NCBI GenBank assembly: GCA_002784245.1
Contig: PFKL01000236.1
Span: 1-9,603, forward strand
Reading direction: 5' to 3'
Length of the DNA stretch: 9,603 nt
DNA from: Comamonadaceae bacterium CG_4_10_14_3_um_filter_60_75
GTDB taxonomy: Bacteria; Pseudomonadota; Gammaproteobacteria; Burkholderiales; Burkholderiaceae_C
Part shown: piece by piece, positions 1 to 7,908 of the stretch
How positions within the stretch are numbered: position 1 is the first letter of the stretch
Layout: each line of letters opens with the position of its first letter
Program-made: the position numbers and the translations under genes
Notes under the pieces: model-generated
Databases searched by the model: none
The model's input: the letters and a program-made list of their open reading frames with translations, nothing else
Told to the model about the DNA's origin: nothing

Positions 1-1710
1 GCCGCACTGGCGCTCAAGGCACGCGTGGTACACGACGAATTTGATTGGCACGGCGATAAGTCACCGCAGGTGAGCATGCTCGACACCGTCCTCTATGAAT
101 GCCACGTCAAGGGGTTCTCAAAATTGCAGCTGATGGTTCCCCCCGAGCTGCGCGGCAGCTTCGCTGCATTGGCGCACGCGTCGTCGATCGACTATTTCAA
201 ACGATTGGGCATCACCACGCTGACCCTGCTGCCGGTGCACTATGGTCTGTCGGAAGAGCGGCTTGTCAAACTTGGGCTCACCAATTACTGGAACTACAAC
301 ACGATTGGTTTCTTTTGCCCTGACCGGCGCTACGTCAGCAAGGTAGCAACAAGCTCACCCCGCGACGAGTTTCGCCGCATGGTGCGCCGTCTGCACGCTG
401 CCGGGCTCGAGGTGATCCTGGACGTGGTTTACAACCACACCGCAGAGGCGGACCACATGGGCCCAACTTTGAGTTTTCGCGGGCTCGATAACGCCAGCTA
501 TTACCGACTCAAGCCGTCCGACCCGAGCCAGAACGAAAACTTCAGCGGCTGCGGCAACACACTCAACCTCAGTCACCCGCGGGTGCTGCAAATGGTGATG
601 GACAGCCTGCGCTATTGGGCCGCCGACATGCACGTCGACGGCTTTCGTTTTGACCTGGCTCCGGTGCTCGGGCGCACCGACAGCGGTTTCGACCCGCAAA
701 GCGCTTTTTTTGCCGCCATTGCGCAAGACCCGGTGCTGTCACGCGTCAAGCTCATTGCCGAACCCTGGGACATTGGCCCCGGTGGCTACCAAGTGGGCAG
801 TTTCCCGCGCGGCTGGTACGAGTGGAACGACAAGTTCCGCGACGGCATGCGCCGCTTCTGGCTGCAAGGCGCCGCCAACACCAATGAGGCGGCCAGTCGC
901 GGCGAATTTGCCATGCGCCTGTGTGCGTCATCAGACGTCTACCAGCGCCGCAAGCGCCCACCGGCCAAGTCAATCAACTACGTGGTGTCGCATGACGGCT
1001 TCACGCTGTGCGATCTGGTGAGCTACCAGCACAAGCACAACGAGGCCAATGGCGAAACCAACCAGGACGGCCATAGCCACAACAACAGTTTCAACTGCGG
1101 TGTCGAAGGCCCAAGCAGCGACCCGGCCATCCAGTCCCTGCGCAGTAAGTTGCAGCGCGCCCTGCTGGCCACCACGCTGCTCGCCCAGGGGACACCGATG
1201 CTGCACGCGGGTGATGAAATCAGCCACAGTCAGGACGGCAACAACAACCCCTATTGTCAGGACAACGCCACCACCTGGATCGACTGGGCGCAGGCCGATC
1301 AGGACTTGCTGGCCTTTACTAGCCTCGTGATTGCGCTGCGTCGGCAACTGCACCCCTTTGCCAACACCTGGTACAGCGGTGTGGCCGATGTGGACGGCAT
1401 TTACGACCTATCCTGGTACAACGCCAACGGTAGCGTGTTGCAAGGCGAACAATGGCACGCTGCCAATGTCCATGCGCTGGCCTGCCTGATCGGCAGACCG
1501 GGCGGCACCACGGCACCGCTGATGGTTCTGATCAACAACAACGCCCAAGCGCAGCCCTTTGTGTTGCCACCAGGCGCGTGGCAAGCGCTGCTCGATACCC
1601 ATCACCCGCGGGGGTGGGTCGACAGCGCCTTGACCTGGGGCGCGTCGGTCGACGTCCAGGCGTACAGCCTGGTGCTGTTCAAGCAGATTTCACTCCGACA
1701 ACGGATGTAA
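1..1710 (+). CDS. glgX: Glycogen debranching enzyme GlgX (5'-truncated by window edge)
   Basis: GH13 isoamylase-type enzyme that hydrolyses alpha-1,6 branches of phosphorylase-trimmed glycogen in the cytoplasm. The frame is open from base 1; no true start is visible, and the GTG at base 25 is internal. 569 codons plus TAA remain. Comparison with remembered E. coli GlgX (657 aa) suggests about 118 N-terminal residues are missing, essentially the CBM48-like domain. GH13 motifs in visible-codon numbering: DVVYNH (141-146), GFRFDL with nucleophile D218, IAEPWD with acid/base E254, and VSHDGF with transition-state stabiliser D332. GlgX-type blocks NYWNYN, CGNTLNLSHP, HKHNEANGE and GNNNPYCQDN are also present. 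It reads towards malQ on the opposite strand, so the two genes converge. No frameshift is seen. Assignment to GlgX rather than TreX or another isoamylase rests on the close match to E. coli GlgX and the glycogen-gene context. Confidence 0.96.
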   Translation, partial: AALALKARVVHDEFDWHGDKSPQVSMLDTVLYECHVKGFSKLQLMVPPELRGSFAALAHASSIDYFKRLGITTLTLLPVHYGLSEERLVKLGLTNYWNYNTIGFFCPDRRYVSKVATSSPRDEFRRMVRRLHAAGLEVILDVVYNHTAEADHMGPTLSFRGLDNASYYRLKPSDPSQNENFSGCGNTLNLSHPRVLQMVMDSLRYWAADMHVDGFRFDLAPVLGRTDSGFDPQSAFFAAIAQDPVLSRVKLIAEPWDIGPGGYQVGSFPRGWYEWNDKFRDGMRRFWLQGAANTNEAASRGEFAMRLCASSDVYQRRKRPPAKSINYVVSHDGFTLCDLVSYQHKHNEANGETNQDGHSHNNSFNCGVEGPSSDPAIQSLRSKLQRALLATTLLAQGTPMLHAGDEISHSQDGNNNPYCQDNATTWIDWAQADQDLLAFTSLVIALRRQLHPFANTWYSGVADVDGIYDLSWYNANGSVLQGEQWHAANVHALACLIGRPGGTTAPLMVLINNNAQAQPFVLPPGAWQALLDTHHPRGWVDSALTWGASVDVQAYSLVLFKQISLRQRM

Positions 1711-1725
1711 CTGCGTCATTTCAGC

Positions 1726-1746
1726 AACCGCCATGCGGTTTGGCGG
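1726..1746. terminator. Candidate bidirectional terminator hairpin between glgX and malQ
   Basis: The 52-bp convergent gap (1711-1762) contains two overlapping, mutually exclusive hairpins. One has a 6-bp stem, AACCGC (1726-1731) with GCGGTT (1735-1740), and a 3-nt loop. The other has a 6-bp stem, CCGCCA (1728-1733) with TGGCGG (1741-1746), and a 7-nt loop; it can gain 3 bp (1722-1724 with 1747-1749) across a bulge. The place, just after two converging stop codons, suits a terminator. However, the T-runs are only 3 nt on either strand, so intrinsic termination would be weak, and this is an inference from position. Confidence 0.35.
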
Positions 1747-1762
1747 CTGGGGAAAAGTCGAC

Positions 1763-3277
1763 TCACAAGCCCAGCAAGTCAAACCGCCCTCGTCCGCTGA
1801 CCGCCGTCAGCTTGCCCAGATGACCTGCGGCTTGCGGGCCAACCCAGTCCCAGGAAAAACGCCAGGTCCAGCAGCCCATGGTGCCAGGCGTGTTCATGCG
1901 GTGACTGCCGTCAAGCCCCAGCACATCCTGAAACTGGCACAGCGCCAGCCGGGCCACCGACAGCCAGGCAGCGCGGATCAGCGCCCAATGCATGTCGGTG
2001 CCATCCGAGCCCAGATACTGCAGCGCCAGCGCGCGCTCATGCGCATTGCAGCCAGCCCACCAGCCCAGAGCCGTGTCGTTGTCATGGGTACCGGTATAAA
2101 CCGCCGTATTGGGTGCAAAGTTGTGCGGCAGGAAAGGATGCCCGGCGTCACCTGAAAAAGCGAATTCAAGCACCCGCATGCCAGGAAAACCCGTTGCTTC
2201 GCGCAACGTCAGCACCTCGGGCGTGATGATTCCCAAATCTTCCGCAATGATCGGCAGTTGACCCAGTGCCTGCGTCAACGCAGCAAACAAGGCCTTGCCC
2301 GGCCCGGTCTGCCAGCGCCCTTTGACCGCCGTTGGCTCGTCTGCCGGAATTTCCCAATAATCAACAAAACCGCGAAAGTGGTCGATGCGGATGACATCGG
2401 CCAGAGCGAGCTGGCGCTTGACACGCGCCACCCACCAGGCGTAGCCATCCCGCTTCATGGCGTCCCAGTTGTACAGCGGGTTACCCCAGCGCTGTCCGGT
2501 GGCCGAGAAAAAATCGGGGGGTACCCCCGCCACCACGCTGGGCTGGCCCTGCGTGTCAAGCCAATACAAGTCAGGCCGGGCCCAGCAGTCGGCGCTGTGG
2601 TGCGCAACAAAAATCGGCAGGTCGCCCACCAGCCGAACGCCCTTGCCGCTGGCGTAGGTTTTGAGTGCCTGCCACTGCACATCAAACTGCCACTGCACAA
2701 AGGTCCAGAACGCAAACTCTGCCGTGTGCAAATTACGCGCCGCCGCCAGCGCCGCTGCATCCCGTTGCGCCAAAGTCGGAGGCCACTGCGGCCACAGTGC
2801 TGGTGCGTGGGCCTGATCAAGCGCCATGAACAGCGCGTAGTCATCCAGCCAGTGTTGCTGCGTCGCAGCCCAGTCGGCCAGTGCCTGCCGCTCCTGACCT
2901 GTCGCCTGCGCGGTAAAACCGGCAAACGCTTCACGCAAGCGCGCCATGCGCCACGGCAGCACACGCTGAAAATCAACGCGCAACGGGTCAAAGTCGGCCA
3001 TAACACCAGCGTCAGAAAGCCAGCCCCTCGCCATCAGCGGCTCCAACGCCACAAGCAGTGGGTTGCCAGCAAAAGCCGAACTACCCATGTAGGGTGAGTA
3101 GCCCGGCCCAACCGGCCCCAGTGGCAAGGTTTGCCACAGGCGTTGACCGGCGCTATGCAACCAGTCAACAAAGTAATACGCATTGGGCCCCAGGTCGCCG
3201 CTGCCGTGCGGCCCAGGCAAGGACGTGGGGTGCAGCACCACACCAGCGCTGCGTTGGGAGAGCAAACTGGTGGTCAT
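1763..3277 (-). CDS. malQ: 4-alpha-glucanotransferase (amylomaltase) MalQ
   Basis: GH77 disproportionating enzyme: it transfers alpha-1,4-glucan segments between maltodextrins and releases glucose, recycling the short chains left by glycogen debranching. 504 aa, matching the compact (about 500 aa) bacterial form, not the roughly 690-aa E. coli form. Catalytic motifs: VIRIDHFRGF with nucleophile D299, IIAEDLG with acid/base E346, and TGTHDND with D399. The N-terminal block HPTSLPGPHGSGDLG (16-30) is typical of GH77. I chose the ATG at 3277 because homology begins there. The frame stays open upstream to 3520, but that extension lies inside glgA and resembles nothing. The glgA stop lies 1 nt before this ATG and no Shine-Dalgarno is visible, so initiation probably depends on ribosomes finishing glgA. 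It is the last gene of the pgm-glgC-glgA-malQ run. Confidence 0.96.
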   Translation of the reverse strand: MTTSLLSQRSAGVVLHPTSLPGPHGSGDLGPNAYYFVDWLHSAGQRLWQTLPLGPVGPGYSPYMGSSAFAGNPLLVALEPLMARGWLSDAGVMADFDPLRVDFQRVLPWRMARLREAFAGFTAQATGQERQALADWAATQQHWLDDYALFMALDQAHAPALWPQWPPTLAQRDAAALAAARNLHTAEFAFWTFVQWQFDVQWQALKTYASGKGVRLVGDLPIFVAHHSADCWARPDLYWLDTQGQPSVVAGVPPDFFSATGQRWGNPLYNWDAMKRDGYAWWVARVKRQLALADVIRIDHFRGFVDYWEIPADEPTAVKGRWQTGPGKALFAALTQALGQLPIIAEDLGIITPEVLTLREATGFPGMRVLEFAFSGDAGHPFLPHNFAPNTAVYTGTHDNDTALGWWAGCNAHERALALQYLGSDGTDMHWALIRAAWLSVARLALCQFQDVLGLDGSHRMNTPGTMGCWTWRFSWDWVGPQAAGHLGKLTAVSGRGRFDLLGL

Positions 3278-3278
3278 G

Positions 3279-4727
3279 TCAGTGGCACAGACGTCGGTAC
3301 AACGCCAGATAGTCTTGTGCCGCCCGGTCCCAGCCCAGGCGCTGGCGCATCGCCCGGGTACTGACCTTGCGCCACTGCCGGGAGTCAGCGTACAAGGCAA
3401 AAGAGCGCGCCACAGCGCGCGCCATGTCCGGCACGTCAAAGCGGTTGAAGACAAAGCCATTGGCACTGCCATCAGCCAGGTTTTCCAGGGCGCAATCGAC
3501 CACCGTGTCGGCCAGGCCACCGACCCGGTGCACCAATGGCAAGCTGCCGTATTTCAAGCCGTACATCTGCGTCAGGCCACAGGGTTCAAAACGCGAGGGC
3601 ACCAGCGTCACGTCCGACGCAGCAAATATCTGGTGTGCGTAGGGTTCGTCGTAGCCGATACGCACCGAAATCGCCTCCGGGTGCGCGCGCGCGCACTGCA
3701 AAAACGCCGCTTCCAGCGCCGCCTCGCCGGTGCCCAGCACCACCAGCTGCCCGCCACGCGCCAACAAATCGTCAATCACCCCGAGCAGCAGATGCAGTCC
3801 TTTTTGTTCGGTCAGACGGCTGACAACACCAAACAGCGGCGCCTGCGTTTGTACCGTCAGCCCCAGCTGCTGTTGCAGGGCCGCTTTGCATACCACCTTG
3901 CCTGCGGGCTTGACGGCGTCAAAGCGCTCAGGAATCACCATATCACGGGCCGGGTCCCACACGGTTTCATCAACGCCGTTGAGAATGCCGGTGAGATCAT
4001 GGGCCCGCGTGCGCAGCAAGCCATCCAGACCGCAGCCTTGTTCAGACGTCTGGATTTCACGCGCATAGGTCGGGCTGACAGTGGTGATGTGGTCGGCATA
4101 AAACAGGCCGGCCTTCATGAACGACAGCTGGCCGTGAAACTCCAGCCCATCAACAGAAAACGCCGCAGCCGGCAGCCCCAGCTCAAAGAAGTGCCGCGGC
4201 GCAAACAAGCCCTGGTAGGCCAGGTTGTGCACCGTGTAGACACTGGCCACCCGGTCGCGCTGCGGCGGCAGAAATGCCATGTAGGCACCCGTGAGCGCAG
4301 CGTGCCAGTCGTGGCTGTGCACCACCTGCGGCTGCCAATGCGCATCCAGCCCGGCGGCCAGCCGCGCGGCGACCCAACCCAGCAGCGCAAAGCGACGGTC
4401 GTTGTCGGTAAACGGCTGACGCTGCTCGTCCTCATAAGGCGTGCCTTCGCGGCCATACAAATGCGGCACGTCGATGACGTATGCCTGTAAATTCAGACTG
4501 TTCAGGCGACCCTGCCGCAACGCGACCGACTCACCCCAAGGCGCCACCAGATGCGCGGGCGCCTGCTCGTCTTGCAGGTCGGCCAGAATCGGCGCAAACC
4601 CCGGCAGCAGCACCCGCACAGCACAGCCTGCGGCGTTCAACGCCTGGGGTAGCGCACCAGCCACGTCAGCCAGGCCACCAGTTTTGAGCAACGGAAATAT
4701 CTCCGCACTGACTTGCAGAACATTCAT
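3279..4727 (-). CDS. glgA: Glycogen synthase GlgA (ADP-glucose type, GT5)
   Basis: Adds glucose from ADP-glucose to the non-reducing end of alpha-1,4-glucan. 482 aa, close to the usual 475-490. The N-terminal Rossmann domain carries the ADP-glucose-binding K-T-G-G-L motif (K15-L19), followed by HSHDWH (137-142) and TVHNLAYQG (165-173). The C-terminal domain carries SRLTEQKG with R304 and K309, and PSRFEPCGLTQ with E381, matching E. coli R300, K305 and E377. The ATG at 4727 gives MNVLQVSAE, aligning with E. coli MQVLHVCSE. A TTG directly upstream at 4730 would add one residue and is less likely. The 15-nt gap after the glgC stop contains GAAAGA, a weak ribosome-binding site about 5 nt before the TTG and 8 nt before the ATG. 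Its TGA lies 1 nt before the malQ start. No anomalies seen. Confidence 0.97.
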   Translation of the reverse strand: MNVLQVSAEIFPLLKTGGLADVAGALPQALNAAGCAVRVLLPGFAPILADLQDEQAPAHLVAPWGESVALRQGRLNSLNLQAYVIDVPHLYGREGTPYEDEQRQPFTDNDRRFALLGWVAARLAAGLDAHWQPQVVHSHDWHAALTGAYMAFLPPQRDRVASVYTVHNLAYQGLFAPRHFFELGLPAAAFSVDGLEFHGQLSFMKAGLFYADHITTVSPTYAREIQTSEQGCGLDGLLRTRAHDLTGILNGVDETVWDPARDMVIPERFDAVKPAGKVVCKAALQQQLGLTVQTQAPLFGVVSRLTEQKGLHLLLGVIDDLLARGGQLVVLGTGEAALEAAFLQCARAHPEAISVRIGYDEPYAHQIFAASDVTLVPSRFEPCGLTQMYGLKYGSLPLVHRVGGLADTVVDCALENLADGSANGFVFNRFDVPDMARAVARSFALYADSRQWRKVSTRAMRQRLGWDRAAQDYLALYRRLCH

Positions 4728-4742
4728 CAACAGTCTTTCGGT

Positions 4743-6014
4743 TTACAGTTTGGCCAACATGGCTCGGGTGATCAACACCACACCGTCTTCGGTACGCTCA
4801 AAGCGCTTCGCGTCCAGCACCGGGTCGTCACCCACCACCAGGCCTTCGGGGATCACACAGCCCCTGTCAATCACCACCTTACGCAGGCGGCAATTGCGGT
4901 GGATGGTAACGTCAGGCAGCACCACCGCTTCTTCAATGCGACATTTCGAATGCACTCGTACCTCCGAAAACAACACCGCATGCGCCACGTAAGAGCCCGA
5001 CACAATGCAGCCGCCTGACACCACAGTGTTGACGTAGACACCGTTGTTGCCGTCAAAGTCGGGCACAAATTTGGCTGGTGGCAGCTGGCGTTGGTAGGTC
5101 CAGATCGGCCATTCGGTGTCGTAAATGTCGAGCTCGGGCACTGTAGAAGCCAGGTCAAGATTGGCCGACCAGAAGGCGTCAATCGTGCCCACATCGCGCC
5201 AGTAAGGCGCACCCCGTTTGACTCGGGCTACGCATGACAGACCAAACGGATGCGCCAGCGCCCGACCATCGGCGACGGCGCGCGGAATGACGTTCTTGCC
5301 AAAGTCGTGCTCCGACTCGGGGTTGGCCAGATCCTCTTCAAGCAGTTGGTAGAGGTAATCGGCGTTGAACACGTAAATACCCATGCTGGCCAGCGACACC
5401 GCGTCATTACCCGGCATGGCCGGTGGATTGGCTGGCTTTTCAATGAAAGCGGTGATCTGACGCCGATCGTCAACCGCCATCACGCCAAAGGCACTGGCCT
5501 CAGCGCGTGGCACTTCAATGCAGCCCACGGTGCAACCAGCGCCTTGGGTGACATGGTCTTTGAGCATGATCGAGTAGTCCATTTTGTAGACATGGTCCCC
5601 GGCCAGGATGACGATGTACTCGGGCTTGCTCGATCGGATGATGTCCAGGTTCTGGAAGATGGCGTCAGCTGTACCACGGTACCAGTGCTCCTCACCCACG
5701 CGCTGCTGGGCAGGCAGCAGGTCGACCATTTCATTGAGCTCGGCACGCAGGAAACTCCAGCCGCGCTGCATGTGGCGCATCAAAGAGTGCGACTTGTACT
5801 GTGTGACCACCGCCATGCGCCGAATGCCCGAGTTGAGGCAGTTGGACAAGGCAAAGTCAATGATCCGGAACTTGCCGCCAAAGTACACCGCCGGCTTGGC
5901 GCGGGTATCGGTGAGCTGCTTGAGGCGGCTACCGCGGCCACCGGCGAGCACCAGCGCGACGGTGTGGCGCACCAACTGATGCGTGGTGGGAACTTTTTCA
6001 ACTGCTTCAAACAT
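4743..6014 (-). CDS. glgC: Glucose-1-phosphate adenylyltransferase (ADP-glucose pyrophosphorylase) GlgC
   Basis: Makes ADP-glucose and pyrophosphate from ATP and glucose-1-phosphate, the committed and normally allosterically controlled step of bacterial glycogen synthesis. 423 aa against 431 in E. coli, colinear with an offset of two residues over most of the length. Nucleotidyltransferase domain: LAGGRGSRL (23-31), WYRGTADA with Y112, catalytic AGDH with D140, and the glucose-1-phosphate site FIEKP with K193. The C-terminal part (about 330-400) is a left-handed beta-helix with hexapeptide-like repeats, ending ITRAMLAKL. At activator-site positions known in E. coli, R50, R384 and R417 are kept (E. 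coli R52, R386, R419), but K39, H46 and R423 are replaced by T37, Y44 and A421. Y44 also occurs in the Agrobacterium enzyme as I recall it, which responds to fructose-6-phosphate and pyruvate. The start is set by a good Shine-Dalgarno at 6021-6025. Confidence 0.98.
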   Translation of the reverse strand: MFEAVEKVPTTHQLVRHTVALVLAGGRGSRLKQLTDTRAKPAVYFGGKFRIIDFALSNCLNSGIRRMAVVTQYKSHSLMRHMQRGWSFLRAELNEMVDLLPAQQRVGEEHWYRGTADAIFQNLDIIRSSKPEYIVILAGDHVYKMDYSIMLKDHVTQGAGCTVGCIEVPRAEASAFGVMAVDDRRQITAFIEKPANPPAMPGNDAVSLASMGIYVFNADYLYQLLEEDLANPESEHDFGKNVIPRAVADGRALAHPFGLSCVARVKRGAPYWRDVGTIDAFWSANLDLASTVPELDIYDTEWPIWTYQRQLPPAKFVPDFDGNNGVYVNTVVSGGCIVSGSYVAHAVLFSEVRVHSKCRIEEAVVLPDVTIHRNCRLRKVVIDRGCVIPEGLVVGDDPVLDAKRFERTEDGVVLITRAMLAKL

Positions 6015-6020
6015 GGTTTG

Positions 6021-6025
6021 CTCCT
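6021..6025 (-). promoter_or_regulatory. Ribosome-binding site of glgC
   Basis: On the minus strand AGGAG lies 6 nt before the glgC ATG at 6014, inside the 38-nt gap after the pgm stop. It is the strongest Shine-Dalgarno match in the cluster: glgA has only GAAAGA, and pgm and malQ have no clear one. The A/T-rich stretch just upstream (about 6026-6040) may keep the site unpaired. This would favour GlgC translation relative to its neighbours, which is inference. Confidence 0.65.
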
Positions 6026-6052
6026 GAAAATATTGGTTTTGCAGGCATTCTT

Positions 6053-7714
6053 CTAGGTCGCCACGCTGGGGCCTGCCATGCCGGTGCGAACCCGAATGCC
6101 AGCCACTTGTTCGGCGATGGCGGCCAGGTCTGCCAGCGCAAGCTGCACCGGTTCGTTCTGTCGCGCCGGATCGGCCACGTAGCGTTCCAGGTAGAGGCGC
6201 AAGGTCGCACCCTCGGTGCCCGTACCCGACAGTCTGAAGATCACCCGTGCGCCGTCGTCAAACAGCAACCGGATGCCCTGATTTTTGGACACCGATCCAT
6301 CGACCGGATCGACGTAAGCAAAATCATCGGCCAGGCTGACGGTACGTTGGCCAAACACCCGGCCTGGCAAAGCGGGCAAGGCGACACGCAAATCGGCCAT
6401 CAGCGTATTGGCCACATCCACCGCAATGCCCTCGTAGTCATGCCGGGTGTAATAGTTGCGACCATAAGTTTGCCAATGCTCGCGCACCAGGGTTTCAACC
6501 GATTTGCCGGTGGCACCCTGCAAACTCAGCCAGAACAGAATGGCCCAGAGGCCGTCTTTTTCACGCACATGGCTTGAGCCGGTGCCGTAGCTTTCTTCGC
6601 CGCACAGCGTGACGCGCCCGGCGTCGAGCAGGTTGCCAAAAAACTTCCAGCCGGTCGGTGTTTCAAAACAAGACAGGTTCAACGCTTTGGCGACGCGGTC
6701 GACCGCAGCTGACGTCGGCATTGAACGCGCCACGCCGAGTAGCCCACTGCGGTAGCCCGGGATCAATCTCGCATGCGCCGTCATCACCGCCAGACTGTCA
6801 GATGGCGACACCACAAAGTGGCGCCCGACCACCATGTTGCGGTCGGCATCGCCGTCCATCGCGGCGCCGAAGTCAGGTGCGTCAGATGCCGCCATGTGGG
6901 CGATCAGGTCTTCGGCGTTAACCGGGTTGGGGTCGGGGTGAAGGTCGCCAAAGTCTTGCAGCGGCACCGCGTTGACCACCGTCCCGGCAGGCGCGCCCAG
7001 TTCGGCCTCAAGAATGGCACGGGCGTAAGGGCCACCAACGGCGTTCATGGCGTCCACACGCAGGGTGAAGCCTTTTTTGAACATGCCACGCAAGAGGTCA
7101 AAGTCAAACAGGCTGCGCATCACCGCCGCGTAATCCGCCACCGGGTCAATCACCTGCACCTGCATCTGCTCGAGTTGCTGCATGCCCAGCGTGTCAATAT
7201 CAATATCTGCAGCATCGCTGATGCACAGTTGCGTCAGCACCTGAGTGCGGGCATAGACCGCTTCGGTCAGTGTCTCGTTGGCCGGACCACCGTTGCCGGC
7301 GTTGTACTTGATACCAAAATCGCCGTACGGCCCGCCAGGGTTGTGGCTGGCCGACAGGATGATGCCGCCAAAGGTCTGATGCCGTCGGATGACCGCGCTG
7401 GCCGCCGGCGTGGACAGAATGCCGCCCTGCCCCAACAGCACCCTTGCGACACCATTGGCCGCCGCCAGCTTCAAAATGGTTTGCACCGCAGCGCGATTGT
7501 GAAAGCGCCCGTCACCACCCAGCACCAGCGTTTGACCGTGTAACAACCGACCAGGATGACCGTTGGCATCCGGGCCGTTAAGCACGTCGCATAGGGCTTG
7601 GACAAAGTTTTCCAGGTAACGCGGCTGCTGAAAAACCGTGACTTTTTTGCGCAGGCCGGAAGTGCCGGGGCGTTGACCTGCAAACGGTTGGGTGGGGATA
7701 GTGATGATGGCCAT
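6053..7714 (-). CDS. pgm: Phosphoglucomutase, alpha-D-glucose-phosphate specific (PGM1-like)
   Basis: Interconverts glucose-6-phosphate and glucose-1-phosphate, supplying GlgC or receiving phosphorylase product. 553 aa, about the size of animal PGM1 (562 aa) and colinear with it, from the N-terminal PGTSGLRKKV (16-25) to the C-terminal RTGMAGPSVAT. Active-site elements: SASHNPGG with phosphoserine S123, the Mg-binding DGDADRN with D287, D289 and D291, the sugar-binding loop CGEESYGTGS (371-380), and the phosphate-binding RLSGTGT (494-500). The ATG at 7714 fits family alignment. An in-frame ATG at 7783 would add 23 residues without similarity to the family and sits just after an in-frame TGA; it is not preferred, although neither start has a good ribosome-binding site. 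First gene of the cluster, so the promoter should lie between 7715 and about 8090. The gene name could also be pgmA in some databases. Confidence 0.95.
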   Translation of the reverse strand: MAIITIPTQPFAGQRPGTSGLRKKVTVFQQPRYLENFVQALCDVLNGPDANGHPGRLLHGQTLVLGGDGRFHNRAAVQTILKLAAANGVARVLLGQGGILSTPAASAVIRRHQTFGGIILSASHNPGGPYGDFGIKYNAGNGGPANETLTEAVYARTQVLTQLCISDAADIDIDTLGMQQLEQMQVQVIDPVADYAAVMRSLFDFDLLRGMFKKGFTLRVDAMNAVGGPYARAILEAELGAPAGTVVNAVPLQDFGDLHPDPNPVNAEDLIAHMAASDAPDFGAAMDGDADRNMVVGRHFVVSPSDSLAVMTAHARLIPGYRSGLLGVARSMPTSAAVDRVAKALNLSCFETPTGWKFFGNLLDAGRVTLCGEESYGTGSSHVREKDGLWAILFWLSLQGATGKSVETLVREHWQTYGRNYYTRHDYEGIAVDVANTLMADLRVALPALPGRVFGQRTVSLADDFAYVDPVDGSVSKNQGIRLLFDDGARVIFRLSGTGTEGATLRLYLERYVADPARQNEPVQLALADLAAIAEQVAGIRVRTGMAGPSVAT

Positions 7715-7908
7715 GATGTCAGATCGTTCGGTCAGCTGAAACGACACCAATTTAGCACCATTTCCTTGCGTATCCGTCTTCATGAGCGTGATTCAAACTG
7801 GTGTGGCATCTGATAACCCAGTCTTCATTTCAAACCCGGCACAGCGACTAGGCCCCCATTTCTGACCAAGCTGGCTCTGCATTTCCCTGCCAGCCTGCCC
7901 ACAACCGC

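Noticed and set aside
2258..3097. 279-codon plus-strand open frame antisense to malQ
   Set aside because: The opposite strand encodes a complete GH77 enzyme. The antisense product has unusual composition (many R, Q, H, P) and no known motif.
3278..3520. Longer malQ reading frame starting at 3520 (81 extra residues)
   Set aside because: The extension lies wholly inside glgA in another frame and has no similarity to GH77. The family N-terminus begins at the ATG at 3277.
3183..4490. 435-codon open frame on the plus strand, antisense to glgA and the start of malQ
   Set aside because: It lies opposite the intact, motif-bearing glgA, is rich in R, Q, H and A, shows no recognisable domain, and is the type of antisense frame expected in high-G+C coding DNA.
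7760..7800. pgm promoter on the minus strand from TTGAAT and GATACG, about 16 nt apart
   Set aside because: The -10 word matches the consensus at only three of six positions. The pair could easily arise by chance, so it is not annotated.
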